From NCBI RefSeq assembly GCF_017876595.1, contig NZ_JAGIOG010000001.1:1240001-1304000 (forward strand): a stretch of DNA of 64,000 nucleotides, in the 5' to 3' direction. This document shows, piece after piece, positions 1 through 7,375 of the stretch. Source of the stretch: Aeromicrobium fastidiosum. GTDB taxonomy: Bacteria; Actinomycetota; Actinomycetes; Propionibacteriales; Nocardioidaceae. The translations under genes were made by a program, and so were the position numbers. The first letter of the stretch is position 1, and every line of letters starts with the position of its first letter. A model generated the notes under the pieces. That model searched no databases, was not told where the DNA came from, and saw nothing but the letters and a program-made list of their open reading frames with translations.

Positions 1-1482
1 CGGGAACTTCGACTCGTCGTTGTTCTTGGCCATGTTGATCCAGTGACCGAAATAGTCACCCGCGTCGTAGCCGATGAACGGCAGCATCGCCATGGGATCG
101 CGGCGCACGACGCCGACGGCTCCGGTGGCAGCGGCGGTGGTCTCGGACGACAGCGTCGCACCCATGAACGTGCCGTGGGTCCAGTCGCGGGCCTCGGTCA
201 CGAGGGGGATCGTCGTCTTGCGGCGGCCGCCGAACAAGATGGCGTCGAGCGGGACGCCGTTGGGGTCGTCGTACTCCGGCGCGAGCGTAGGGCACTGCTT
301 GATCGGCGTGCAGAAGCGACTGTTGGCGTGGCTCGACAGCTGGTCGCTGTCAGGCGTCCAGTCGTTGCCCTTCCAGTCGGTCAGGTGGGCCGGCGGCTCG
401 TCCGTCATGCCCTCCCACCACACGTCGCCGTCATCGGTGAGGGCGACGTTGGTGAACACCGAGTTGCCCTGCGCGATCGTGCGCATCGCGTTGGAGTTGG
501 TGTCCCAGCCGGTGCCGGGCGCGACGCCGAACAGGCCGAACTCGGGGTTGACGGCGTACAGACGTCCGTCGGCACCGACGCGGATCCACGCGATGTCGTC
601 GCCGATCGTCTCGACCTTCCAGCCGGGGATCGTCGGCTCGACCATCGCGAGGTTGGTCTTGCCGCACGCGCTCGGGAAGCCCGCGGCGATGTACTTGACG
701 ACGCCCTCGGGGTTGGTGAGCTTGAGGATGAGCATGTGCTCGGCCATCCAGCCCTCGTCGCGGCCCATGACCGAGGCGATGCGCAGCGCGTAGCACTTCT
801 TGCCGAGCAGGGCGTTGCCGCCGTAGCTCGACCCGTACGACCAGATCGTCCGCTCCTCGGGGAACTGGACGATGTACTTGGTGTCGTTGCACGGCCACGG
901 CACGTCGGCCTGGCCGTCCGCCAGGGGCGCGCCGAACGAGTGGAGTGCCGGGACGTAGTCGGCCTCGGTCGACTCGATCTTGTCGAGGACGTCCTTGCCG
1001 ATGCGGGCCATGACGGTCATCGAGGCGACGACATAGGCCGAGTCGGTGATCTCGACGCCGAACATCGGGTGGTCGGACTCGAGGTGACCCATCACGAACG
1101 GGATGACGTACATCGTGCGGCCCTGCATGCATCCGTCGTAGAGCCCACGCATGAGCTCCTTCATGTCGTCGGGTGCCATCCAGTTGTTGGTGGGGCCGGC
1201 ATCCTTCTCGTCCACCGAGCAGATGAACGTGCGGTCCTCGACGCGGGCGACGTCGGTCGGGTCGGAGGCGCAGTAGAAGGAGTTGGGCTTCTTCTCGTCG
1301 TTGAGACGCGTGAAGGTGCCGTTCTCGACGAGCGTGTCGGTGATGCGGACCCACTCTTCGGGGGTTCCCTCGCACCAGTGGATCTCGGCCGGCCGGGTGA
1401 GGGCGGCTACTTCTCCGACCCAGCTCTGGAGCTTGGCGTAGGTCGAAAGGTAGTTGGACTGGACGGTGGTGACTGCGGACAT
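1..1482 (-). CDS. pckG: GTP-dependent phosphoenolpyruvate carboxykinase, C-terminus beyond window
   Basis: Converts oxaloacetate plus GTP to phosphoenolpyruvate, the first step of gluconeogenesis, in the cytosol. The minus frame opens with [10 protein letters not shown] at 1482 and stays open for 494 codons to the left edge; the family is about 610 residues, so roughly the last 115 are missing. Visible family landmarks are the substrate-loop [13 protein letters not shown] (about residues 217-229), the P-loop FPSACGKTN (about 269-277, with the hyper-reactive Cys at about 273), the metal-binding GDDIAW (about 294-299), and HANSRFCTP and FGGRR further on. This is the classical form. A second, more divergent PEP carboxykinase lies at 27296-29131. 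Long plus-strand reading frames across this region are shadows. Confidence 0.96.
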   Translation of the reverse strand, partial: MSAVTTVQSNYLSTYAKLQSWVGEVAALTRPAEIHWCEGTPEEWVRITDTLVENGTFTRLNDEKKPNSFYCASDPTDVARVEDRTFICSVDEKDAGPTNNWMAPDDMKELMRGLYDGCMQGRTMYVIPFVMGHLESDHPMFGVEITDSAYVVASMTVMARIGKDVLDKIESTEADYVPALHSFGAPLADGQADVPWPCNDTKYIVQFPEERTIWSYGSSYGGNALLGKKCYALRIASVMGRDEGWMAEHMLILKLTNPEGVVKYIAAGFPSACGKTNLAMVEPTIPGWKVETIGDDIAWIRVGADGRLYAVNPEFGLFGVAPGTGWDTNSNAMRTIAQGNSVFTNVALTDDGDVWWEGMTDEPPAHLTDWKGNDWTPDSDQLSSHANSRFCTPIKQCPTLAPEYDDPNGVPLDAILFGGRRKTTIPLVTEARDWTHGTFMGATLSSETTAAATGAVGVVRRDPMAMLPFIGYDAGDYFGHWINMAKNNDESKFP

Positions 1483-1696
1483 GTAGATATCTTTCTCGCG
1501 CATCGCGGGTCAAGCGCATTGACTCGCACTCCCGGGGGATCGGTGCCTCGGGTAGCTGATGTGGGACGAAAATCGTCACCGACGGGCGATGACGATTCCA
1601 GCGACTTTACGGGTCATCTCGCCGGCGGGGATACCGAGCGACGGGTGCAATAGGTCACATGAGTAGAGGTTTGTCCGGTGGGTAGGGACACCCGAT

Positions 1697-1725
1697 TTCG
1701 ACCCACGCGCCGGGCGCGGTAAGGT
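1697..1725 (+). promoter_or_regulatory. Possible tRNA-Arg promoter
   Basis: TTCGAC at 1697-1702 and TAAGGT at 1720-1725 are separated by 17 bases, and the -10 box ends about 20 bases before the tRNA. This is a fair match to a housekeeping sigma-70 promoter by eye only. The rest of 1483-1746 is the shared upstream region of pckG and the tRNA, with no gene seen. Confidence 0.35.
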
Positions 1726-1746
1726 TGGCGAGGCCCTTCGGGGTGT

Positions 1747-1819
1747 GCGCCCGTAGCTCAACGGATAGAGCATCTGACTACGGATCAGAAGGTTAGGGGT
1801 TCGAATCCCTTCGGGCGCG
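1747..1819 (+). tRNA. tRNA-Arg (anticodon ACG)
   Basis: Full cloverleaf: acceptor GCGCCCG (1747-1753) with CGGGCGC (1812-1818), D stem GCTC/GAGC, anticodon stem TCTGA (1773-1777)/TCAGA (1785-1789) around loop CTACGGA, so anticodon ACG reads CGN codons, T stem AGGGG/CCCTT around TTCGAAT, discriminator G1819; CCA is not encoded. The 3' half from 1786 is supplied by the prophage att core. As a consequence the tRNA now runs directly into the antisense 3' end of the phage repressor, and its ancestral terminator is displaced to 18388-18419. A34 of this tRNA is the known substrate of TadA, encoded at 60523-60972. Confidence 0.97.
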
Positions 1820-2081
1820 CAGATGAGTCGCCTCCACCGTCATCGGTGGGGGCGATTCCTGTTTCCAGCCACTTCGCTGACACGCCCGTCGCCATGGCCC
1901 ATGCCGCCAGCAGCGGGCGCTTCGTCTCGGCTGCTCCGGTCTCTGCTCGGCGCACTGTGCTGCGGCTGACCTCGATGACCTTTGCCAGCTCGTCCTGGGT
2001 GAAGCCGGCCCCGCGCCGCGCGAGCTCGAGCCGGAGCGGCTTCGTCGACAGGACTGCGCCCGCGTCTATCTGAATCGTCAT
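1785..2081 (-). CDS. XRE-type phage repressor, lysogen form with attL-encoded C-terminus
   Basis: 98-residue DNA-binding protein with a helix-turn-helix at about residues 27-50 (FTQDELAKVIEVSRSTVRRAE). It is the likely immunity repressor: first gene of the leftward lysogeny side, divergent from the early operon, with operator-like palindromes between. I chose ATG 2081; an upstream ATG at 2132 would add 17 residues. Its last residues, PKGFEPLTF, are read from the antisense of the tRNA 3' half, and the TGA uses host base T1785. In the circular phage that base would be A, the stop becomes Cys and the frame continues 15 residues to an ATGA overlap with the gene now ending at 18079. So integration truncates the protein. 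Confidence 0.85.
   Translation of the reverse strand: MTIQIDAGAVLSTKPLRLELARRGAGFTQDELAKVIEVSRSTVRRAETGAAETKRPLLAAWAMATGVSAKWLETGIAPTDDGGGDSSARPKGFEPLTF
1786..1822. repeat. attL core (37-bp direct repeat)
   Basis: Identical over 37 bases to 18346-18382 and covering the tRNA from the anticodon stem to two bases beyond the discriminator. The flanking bases differ on both sides (T1785 against A18345, A1823 against G18383), which fixes the repeat ends. It also encodes the last residues and part of the stop codon of the leftward repressor. Confidence 0.95.
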
Positions 2082-2093
2082 GCGAGAAACGTA

Positions 2094-2169
2094 TCTCCAA
2101 ATGTGCTCGTGATGAAGTAAATGGTTCGACACGCCGCGTAAGAAACGTCACTCACGAACCATTTGGCTC
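2094..2169. promoter_or_regulatory. Divergent phage control region with operator-like palindromes
   Basis: Two 14-bp sites match the consensus GAACCAWWTGGTTC: 2114-2127 (GAAGTAAATGGTTC, 12 of 14 to the perfect site at 6273-6286) and 2156-2169 (GAACCATTTGGCTC). Their centres are 42 bp apart, four helical turns. A weak half-site sharing CCAAATG lies at 2094-2107, about 20 bp from the first. GAAACGT also occurs twice (2086-2092, 2142-2148). The region separates the leftward repressor from the rightward early genes, so binding by the repressor is the natural inference. Confidence 0.55.
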
Positions 2170-2376
2170 ATGATGAATCCCATGGACCGGGTGCCCGAGC
2201 TGCTGACGACCGCGGAAGCGGCCGAGTTCCTTGGGCTGTCTGTTCCATCGGTGCACCGCCTCGCGGTCGCTGGCGTCATCAAGACGCACTTCCAGCACCC
2301 CGGGCCGCGTGGCCCGCGGGTCTTCCACCGCGACGAGCTCTCGCGCGTCGCAGCCGAAAGGAACCTCGCATCATGA
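2170..2376 (+). CDS. Small HTH protein, excisionase/early regulator candidate
   Basis: 68 residues with a MerR/excisionase-type winged helix (TTAEAAEFLGLSVPSVHRLA, about residues 13-32) followed by a basic wing ending PRVFHRDEL. Such proteins act as recombination directionality factors or Cro-like regulators. It is the first rightward gene after the operator region, and its TGA overlaps the next ATG (ATGA at 2373-2376). No clear ribosome binding site precedes ATG 2170; ATG 2173 and 2182 are alternatives. Which role it has cannot be decided from sequence. Confidence 0.75.
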   Translation: MMNPMDRVPELLTTAEAAEFLGLSVPSVHRLAVAGVIKTHFQHPGPRGPRVFHRDELSRVAAERNLAS

Positions 2377-2708
2377 CCGAGACCGCACCCGAGCCCCAGC
2401 CGACCAACCCGGACGGCACGCTCATCCCCACCCCCGAGACCGACGAGGTTGACCGCCTCGCCGAGGGCATCGCCAAGGGCGTGACCGCCGGCCTCAGGGC
2501 CAAGCCCGGCCCCGTCGAAACCGTCGAGGTCGAGAAGCCTGTCGAGTGGAAGGCCGGCGACAAGGTCCGCTCGATCCAGGGGCACCAGCTCGTCGTGATC
2601 AGCCAGGGCGCGCCCGGCTCGGCCGTCCACTGCGAGTCGGCCGAGAAGGACGCCAAGCCGTACATCAACACGTACTTCGCGGCCGACACGCTCAAGAAGG
2701 CCCGCTGA
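2373..2708 (+). CDS. Hypothetical phage early protein
   Basis: 111 residues from ATG 2373, preceded by AAAGGA about 10 bases upstream and overlapping the previous gene by ATGA. The N-terminal third is Pro/Thr/Glu-rich and probably disordered; the C-terminal part (about 58-108: WKAGDKVRSIQGHQLVVIS) has the alternating hydrophobic pattern of a small beta domain. No family recognised. It belongs to the early operon 2170-3290. Confidence 0.75.
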   Translation: MTETAPEPQPTNPDGTLIPTPETDEVDRLAEGIAKGVTAGLRAKPGPVETVEVEKPVEWKAGDKVRSIQGHQLVVISQGAPGSAVHCESAEKDAKPYINTYFAADTLKKAR

Positions 2709-2710
2709 CC

Positions 2711-2932
2711 ATGATCGCCCTGACTTCCGGCGACGCAGCCGTCGATCTGCGTGAACTCGCGCAGGACGTCCGCGACAACGGGTGGGATCACTACGACCGC
2801 GAGCACGTCGCGCGCCTTCTTGAGGGTGCCGCGACGTGCTGGGAACTCGGTGAGCCCGTCCTTGTCACTGGCGGCAGCCCGTCCGCCCCTGCCCGGCTCA
2901 TGCTGGTCAGGGGCGGTGGCGATCTCTCATGA
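2711..2932 (+). CDS. Hypothetical phage early protein
   Basis: 73 residues from ATG 2711, two bases after the previous stop. It contains a helical stretch LRELAQDVRDNGWDHYDREHVARLL-like in the first half (about 13-37) and GEPVLVTGG in the second. No family recognised. Its stop overlaps the next start (ATGA, 2929-2932). Confidence 0.7.
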   Translation: MIALTSGDAAVDLRELAQDVRDNGWDHYDREHVARLLEGAATCWELGEPVLVTGGSPSAPARLMLVRGGGDLS

Positions 2933-3090
2933 GTTGGCGCACGGGCAAGGGCGGCGTGCAGGAGTGGGTCGGCGAGCCGATCCCCGAGCCCGACGCGATC
3001 GACCTGCACCTGAACTACGGCATGTCGTCCGTGGCCCTCAGCGAGAAGGAACGCAAGCGCCTCGCCCAGCTGCAAGAGGCCGACGCATGA
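2929..3090 (+). CDS. Small hypothetical phage protein (53 aa)
   Basis: Starts MSWRTGKGGVQEWVGEP at ATG 2929 and ends LAQLQEADA; the C-terminal third is a charged amphipathic helix (ALSEKERKRLAQLQEA). Both ends overlap neighbours by ATGA, which argues strongly that this short frame is translated by coupling. Function unknown. Confidence 0.65.
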   Translation: MSWRTGKGGVQEWVGEPIPEPDAIDLHLNYGMSSVALSEKERKRLAQLQEADA

Positions 3091-3290
3091 GCCGCGACTG
3101 CCCCACGGGCTGCGGCCGGAAGGCCCAGGCCGGGCACTACATGTGCCGATCATGCTGGTCCCGCGTCCCCAGAGACCTACAGCAGCGCGTCTACGCAACA
3201 TGGCGCGCCTGGCGCAAGGACCTGGGCGACCCCGACCTCATGAGGGCCTATCGGGCTGCCACGGACGCAGCAGAGGCGGCGATCGCCTGA
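3087..3290 (+). CDS. Small zinc-ribbon-like phage protein
   Basis: 67 residues, MSRDCPTGCGRKAQAGHYMCRSCW at the start: Cys5, Cys9, Cys20 and Cys23 form a CxxxC...CxxC metal-binding knuckle, followed by a Trp/Arg-rich helix (RDLQQRVYATWRAWRKDLGDP). A nucleic-acid-binding role is plausible but not shown. Last gene of the ATGA-coupled early operon; the next 360 bases hold no confident gene. Confidence 0.72.
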   Translation: MSRDCPTGCGRKAQAGHYMCRSCWSRVPRDLQQRVYATWRAWRKDLGDPDLMRAYRAATDAAEAAIA

Positions 3291-3649
3291 CCCTGACCCA
3301 GCAGTGCCGGTGTAGCAGGAAAGCGTGACCGGCAGCCCTCGCGAGGGGGCGTACAACTCACGGACCTGAACCGGGAACCCATGGCGAGAAGTTGGATTCG
3401 GAGACTCGACCCCCGAGGGAAATGCGAGCCGCAAACAGGTGCGGCACACACCGTCGCAACAGCTGATCACTAGACGCCGGTGGCGCGTGCAGCGACGTGT
3501 CCAAGAGGACACGGCGCTATCAGTCGTGCACGCGGCAAGGCCTGGAACGGCTCACGGGGGGACTCCGGGGGGATCCCCCCTGCCCAGCGCAGGTTCCCTG
3601 TCCGGCCCCGACCACGTACCCACCCCATGAGATAACCCGAGGAGGAGAG
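3291..3649. other. Non-coding phage region with two perfect palindromes
   Basis: No convincing gene. It contains a perfect 12-bp palindrome CCCTCGCGAGGG (3336-3347) and a perfect 14-bp palindrome GGGGGGATCCCCCC (3567-3580). The region ends in a strong ribosome binding site (GGAGG within 3640-3647) for the next gene. It sits just upstream of the HNH-terminase genes, the usual place for a cos or pac packaging site in tailed phages, so this is my best candidate for that site or for a structured early/late regulatory RNA. Confidence 0.4.
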
Positions 3650-3985
3650 ATGGACCGCACCACGTCACTCAAGGTCTGGTCAGCACGCCAGGACGAGGAG
3701 CCGCTCGAGGCACGCCTCGCACGTCTGGCCGCAGCTGCACCAGCACCACCCGTCGAGGGCCAGGCACAGACCATCCCCGGCCTCGACCCGCAGGTGGACA
3801 TCGCCACGCTCACCAAGCCCGAGCTGCACGACCTGGTCTACGCCGCGGCCTCGACCTACCTCCAGTCCCTCAGCTCGATGACCAAGACCAAGGCCCACCT
3901 ACACGCCGAGCGCATCGCACACCAGGCTCTCGCAATCACAGCCGGCCAGGACTACATGAGTCGTGGGGCTGATCCTCGTGGGTAG
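3650..3985 (+). CDS. Hypothetical phage protein upstream of HNH/terminase
   Basis: 111 residues from ATG 3650, chosen for the GGAGG four bases upstream; the same frame is open further upstream but without a good start. An Ala/Pro-rich N-terminal half is followed by a helical C-terminal part with KPELHDLVYAAASTYLQS and a His-rich helix (HLHAERIAHQAL). No family recognised. Overlaps the HNH gene by 23 bases. Confidence 0.65.
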   Translation: MDRTTSLKVWSARQDEEPLEARLARLAAAAPAPPVEGQAQTIPGLDPQVDIATLTKPELHDLVYAAASTYLQSLSSMTKTKAHLHAERIAHQALAITAGQDYMSRGADPRG

Positions 3986-4406
3986 CCCGGGGTGGAGCGG
4001 GCGACGCGTGCGCGTGCTGGTCGACGCGTGCCTCGCGCTCAAGGGCAGGACGTGTCACCTGTGCGGGCTGCCCGGTGCTGACTCAGCAGACCACGAGCCA
4101 CCACGCTCGACGCTGCTCGAGGCAGGCGTGCTCAACCCTGACGACCTGAGGTTCCTGTTCCCCTCGCATCGTCTGCCGTGCAACGTGAGCCGTGGCAAGC
4201 GACCGATCACGGCCGAGCTGCGCGTCGAGCTGCGTGCCAAGCGTGAGGCGATGATCGCTCGTCATGCGGCGCGAGCGAACCTGTCGCCCCGATTCGCGGC
4301 GCGTCGCCCATCTTCTTTGAGAGCCGGGGGCCATGGAAGCCCCGCGACCCCTTCCTTTTTATCTACTGGGACTCCAGAAAAAAACGACGAAAGCGAGCGG
4401 CCATGA
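3963..4406 (+). CDS. HNH endonuclease
   Basis: 147 residues from GTG 3963. It has CHLCG (about 31-35), then SADHEPPRS (about 41-49) and LPCNVSRGKRP (about 71-81), the Cys-pair, DH and N residues of HNH nucleases. In tailed phages an HNH protein next to the terminase genes commonly takes part in DNA packaging and cos cleavage, and its position directly before the small terminase supports that. The C-terminal tail is low-complexity. ATGA overlap with the next gene at 4403. Confidence 0.85.
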   Translation: MGLILVGSPGWSGRRVRVLVDACLALKGRTCHLCGLPGADSADHEPPRSTLLEAGVLNPDDLRFLFPSHRLPCNVSRGKRPITAELRVELRAKREAMIARHAARANLSPRFAARRPSSLRAGGHGSPATPSFLSTGTPEKNDESERP

Positions 4407-4759
4407 ACGAGAGCCAGGAGCCGGGCAGTACGCCGGCGCAGGACGGCTGGGCGCTGCCGGGGATGGAGGACGTGACTGGGCGACCGGTCACCGCGCTCGA
4501 GGTGGCCGTGCGTCGCACGATCGCGCGTCTTCAGCAGCTCGGCTACGTCGAGGAGATGCACGCGGCCCACACCGCCGCCGCGGTCGAGCTCGCGCAGGTC
4601 ATCAGCATGAAGCACAGCACCGGCAAGGCCTCGACGATCGGCAACGACATGCGAGCCATGATCGACCTGCTCGACCGCCTGGTGCCCGAGCGCGACGACA
4701 GCGCCGACCTCGTCATCAAGAAGGCCATGGAGCAGTGGGAGCAGCAGGTCGAGCTGTGA
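4403..4759 (+). CDS. Terminase small subunit candidate
   Basis: 118 mostly helical residues, with a central region TALEVAVRRTIARLQQLGYVEE and a C-terminal acidic helix. By position (between HNH and large terminase, overlapping both by four bases) it should be the DNA-recognition subunit of the packaging motor. The sequence alone is too diverged for me to confirm the family. Confidence 0.65.
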   Translation: MNESQEPGSTPAQDGWALPGMEDVTGRPVTALEVAVRRTIARLQQLGYVEEMHAAHTAAAVELAQVISMKHSTGKASTIGNDMRAMIDLLDRLVPERDDSADLVIKKAMEQWEQQVEL

Positions 4760-6237
4760 GCCTGCCGATCCTCGAGTACCGAGCGCAGCTGCACGAGCAG
4801 CTGCCCTCGCTCATGCCACCGCCGAAGTTCGCGACCGATCCCGACCTCAGCCGGCTCTCGCTCGGCCGCAGGCAGGACCGGTTCAGTCAGGTGTGGCTCG
4901 GCAAGTCGTTCATGCCGCACCAGAAGCTTATCTCGGACGTCGCCGGCGAGCTGGTCGAGGACCCCGAAAGCGGGCTGCTCGTGCCGGCCTACGCGCTCGT
5001 GCTCATCACGCTCCAGCGCCAGGCTGGCAAGAGCCACCTCGACATGGCCCAGAACGCCGAGCGGTGCTTCACCAACTCGAGGTATCGCAGCTGGTACACC
5101 GCCCAGACCGGCAGCGACGCCCGCGACCAGTTCCTCAAGTTCCAAGACGACGTCGTTGACAAGACCCCGCTCGATGCCGTCGTGCGGACGCTGCGCGGGT
5201 CGGGCCGCGAGATGATGATCTTCCCGAACAAGTCGACCATCCGGCCCTACGCGCCGACCGACGAGGGACTGCACGGCAAGCAGTCCGACCGCAACACGAT
5301 CGACGAGGGCTGGGCGTTCTCCAAGGAGCGCGGCAAGATTCTGCTGCAAGGCTCCGGCCCGACCGAGCTCACCCGCCCCAACGCGCAGACCTTCATCCTG
5401 TCGGCCGGCGGCACCGCCGAGTCGACGTGGCTGGCCGACCTGGTGTCTCGAGGCCGAGCGGGCGAACCGGGCATGGCGTTCTTCGAGTTCGGCGTGCCCG
5501 ACGACATGATCATCGAGGGCGACCTGACCGACGATGTCTACGCCGAGATCGCCCGCCACCACCCGGCCGTCGGCCACACCATCACCGTCGCCGCGCTCAA
5601 GAAGCTGCGGACGAAGCTGCCCGACGACGCCGAGTTCGCTCGAGCCGCCGGCAACCGGTGGACCGAGATCATCGGCGGCTCGATCAGCAAGGGACTCTGG
5701 GAGTCCGTGCGCCACGGCGACGCGATCCCCGCCGGCGTGCCCGTCGGCTACGGCGCAGCTCGAGCAGCCGACGGCAGCGAGGTCGTCATCGCCGCAGCTG
5801 CCGACCTCGGCGAGTTCGTCGTCGTCGAAATCCTCGACGTCCTGCGCCCGTTCAACGCCGCAGCTGCCGTCAACGACTGGACATCAGACGGCGAACTCGC
5901 CGTCGATCGAGTCGGCCCATCGTCGTCTCTCGCCGACGGCCTCGACACGCTCGGCCGCAAGCTCATGTCCCTGACCACCCGCGACGTGTCGGCCGGCGTC
6001 GCCAACATCCTCGACGGACTCAAGCCCCGCGCGATCCGCTTCCGCCAGCACCCGGCCCTCGACGACGCCGTGAAGGTCGCCGGCACCAGGCCGTCCGGCG
6101 ACGGCGGCAAGCTCTGGGCACGCGTCGCCGCCGGCGCGTCCATCGCCGCACTCGAGGCAGCCACCCTCGCAGTGTGGGCCGTCGGCCACCGACCACCCCC
6201 CACCGCCGCGCCAACGATGCGCCTCCCCGGCGAATAG
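4756..6237 (+). CDS. terL: Terminase large subunit
   Basis: Packaging ATPase/nuclease, 493 residues from GTG 4756 (GTGA overlap with the small subunit). The ATPase has an atypical Walker A LITLQRQAGKSHLD (about residues 85-98), Walker B NTIDEGWAF (about 181-189) and coupling motif TFILSAGGT (about 214-222). The C-terminal half should hold the RNase H-like nuclease. A longer in-frame reading frame upstream is only the antiparallel shadow of the small subunit. Confidence 0.9.
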   Translation: MSLPILEYRAQLHEQLPSLMPPPKFATDPDLSRLSLGRRQDRFSQVWLGKSFMPHQKLISDVAGELVEDPESGLLVPAYALVLITLQRQAGKSHLDMAQNAERCFTNSRYRSWYTAQTGSDARDQFLKFQDDVVDKTPLDAVVRTLRGSGREMMIFPNKSTIRPYAPTDEGLHGKQSDRNTIDEGWAFSKERGKILLQGSGPTELTRPNAQTFILSAGGTAESTWLADLVSRGRAGEPGMAFFEFGVPDDMIIEGDLTDDVYAEIARHHPAVGHTITVAALKKLRTKLPDDAEFARAAGNRWTEIIGGSISKGLWESVRHGDAIPAGVPVGYGAARAADGSEVVIAAAADLGEFVVVEILDVLRPFNAAAAVNDWTSDGELAVDRVGPSSSLADGLDTLGRKLMSLTTRDVSAGVANILDGLKPRAIRFRQHPALDDAVKVAGTRPSGDGGKLWARVAAGASIAALEAATLAVWAVGHRPPPTAAPTMRLPGE

Positions 6238-6242
6238 CAACA

Positions 6243-6286
6243 CGACACGCCGCGAGCGTTGTGGCTCTTTAGGAACCAAATGGTTC
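6243..6286. promoter_or_regulatory. Third operator-like site before the structural genes
   Basis: GAACCAAATGGTTC at 6273-6286 is a 14-bp palindrome apart from its central A/A, matching the two sites in the repressor-early control region. It is preceded by CGACACGCCGCG (6243-6254), a 12-mer also present at 2127-2138 next to one of those sites. The shared pair of motifs suggests co-regulation of the late structural operon by the repressor or an early protein. Confidence 0.5.
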
Positions 6287-7374
6287 ATGCTGCGTGTGTG
6301 AGTGTTCCGAGTCAGTCGCAGCGACGCGCGATCGAGGTCACCGACGTGACGGCCTCGATCGCGTCGATCGCGGTCTACAACGCCGCGTCCATCCCGATCG
6401 GCTCGCCGTGGGCAGACAGCAACCTCCAGCGCGTCATGTTCGAGGACATGTTCGGCGCTGGCGTGCAGCAGCCCGTCACCCGCACGGTCGCCATGTCCGT
6501 CCCCCCGCACGCTCGAGGACGCAACCGCCTGGTCTCCACCATCCAGGACTTCCCCCTGGTCGAGCTCGACGAAGCCACCGAGTCCGGCGTGCAGCCGCTC
6601 TGGGCGCAGTCGACGTCCGGCACCACGTCGCCGCAGCACCGCATGTGCTGGACCGTTGACGACCTGATCCACTACGGCGCTTCCCTGTGGATCAGGTTCA
6701 ACGACCCGATCAGCGGCTACCCGCTCGCGATGGACCGCGTCAACCGCGAGCGGTGGGCACTCGACGCGAAGGGCCTCATCCTGCTCGACGGCCACCCCGT
6801 CAACGCCAACGACGTCGTCTACATCCCCGGATTCCACGAGGGCGTGTTGCAGTTCGGTGCCGACGCGATCCGCGACATGAAGCAGCTCTACCGGATTGTG
6901 CGCCAGCGCATCAAGAACCCCGCCCCGAACGTCGTGCTCAAGCAGACCGGCGGCACCCCGCTCACCGAGACCGAGATCGACGCACTGATCCTGCGCAACG
7001 CCAAGGCCCGCGAGGGCGAGAACGGCGGCGTCGGCTACGCGTCCGAGCACATCGACTACCAGGAGAAGGGCGCGTCGGCGGACTCGCAGCTCATGGTCGA
7101 GGGCCGCAACGCCGGCGCAGTCGACATCGCCCGCAACATCGGCGTCTCGGCGTCCCTGGTCGACGCGACCGCCCCGAAGGCGTCGCTCAACTACGAGACG
7201 TCCGAGGGCAAGAACCTCGAGTTCGTGGACGAAGACCTCCGGCTCTACATGGGGCCGATCACCGCCCGCCTGTCGATGGACGACGTCACCCCGTCCGGCC
7301 GGCGCATCGCGTTCGACCTGACCGACTACACCGCCAAGGCCCCGTCACCGACCGGCCCGGCCACCGAGGACTGA
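6280..7374 (+). CDS. Phage portal protein
   Basis: About 364 residues. Forms the dodecameric ring through which DNA enters the capsid. Position directly after the large terminase and before the protease-capsid gene, plus the typical portal core with LDGHPVNANDVVYIPGF followed by a long helical region (AIRDMKQLYRIVRQRI) and EGENGGVGYASEHIDY, support the call. Start is uncertain: TTG 6259, ATG 6280 (inside the operator-like palindrome) or GTG 6298; none has a clear ribosome binding site. Confidence 0.85.
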   Translation: MVHAACVSVPSQSQRRAIEVTDVTASIASIAVYNAASIPIGSPWADSNLQRVMFEDMFGAGVQQPVTRTVAMSVPPHARGRNRLVSTIQDFPLVELDEATESGVQPLWAQSTSGTTSPQHRMCWTVDDLIHYGASLWIRFNDPISGYPLAMDRVNRERWALDAKGLILLDGHPVNANDVVYIPGFHEGVLQFGADAIRDMKQLYRIVRQRIKNPAPNVVLKQTGGTPLTETEIDALILRNAKAREGENGGVGYASEHIDYQEKGASADSQLMVEGRNAGAVDIARNIGVSASLVDATAPKASLNYETSEGKNLEFVDEDLRLYMGPITARLSMDDVTPSGRRIAFDLTDYTAKAPSPTGPATED

Positions 7375-7375
7375 C

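Noticed and set aside
43-1653. 536-residue plus-strand reading frame over the first PEP carboxykinase
   Set aside because: Antisense shadow: the minus strand carries a perfect PEP carboxykinase; the plus product is Arg/Val/Gly-rich low complexity.
3497-3649. Longer start for the gene at 3650
   Set aside because: No ribosome binding site and poor protein-like composition upstream; GGAGG right before ATG 3650 decides.
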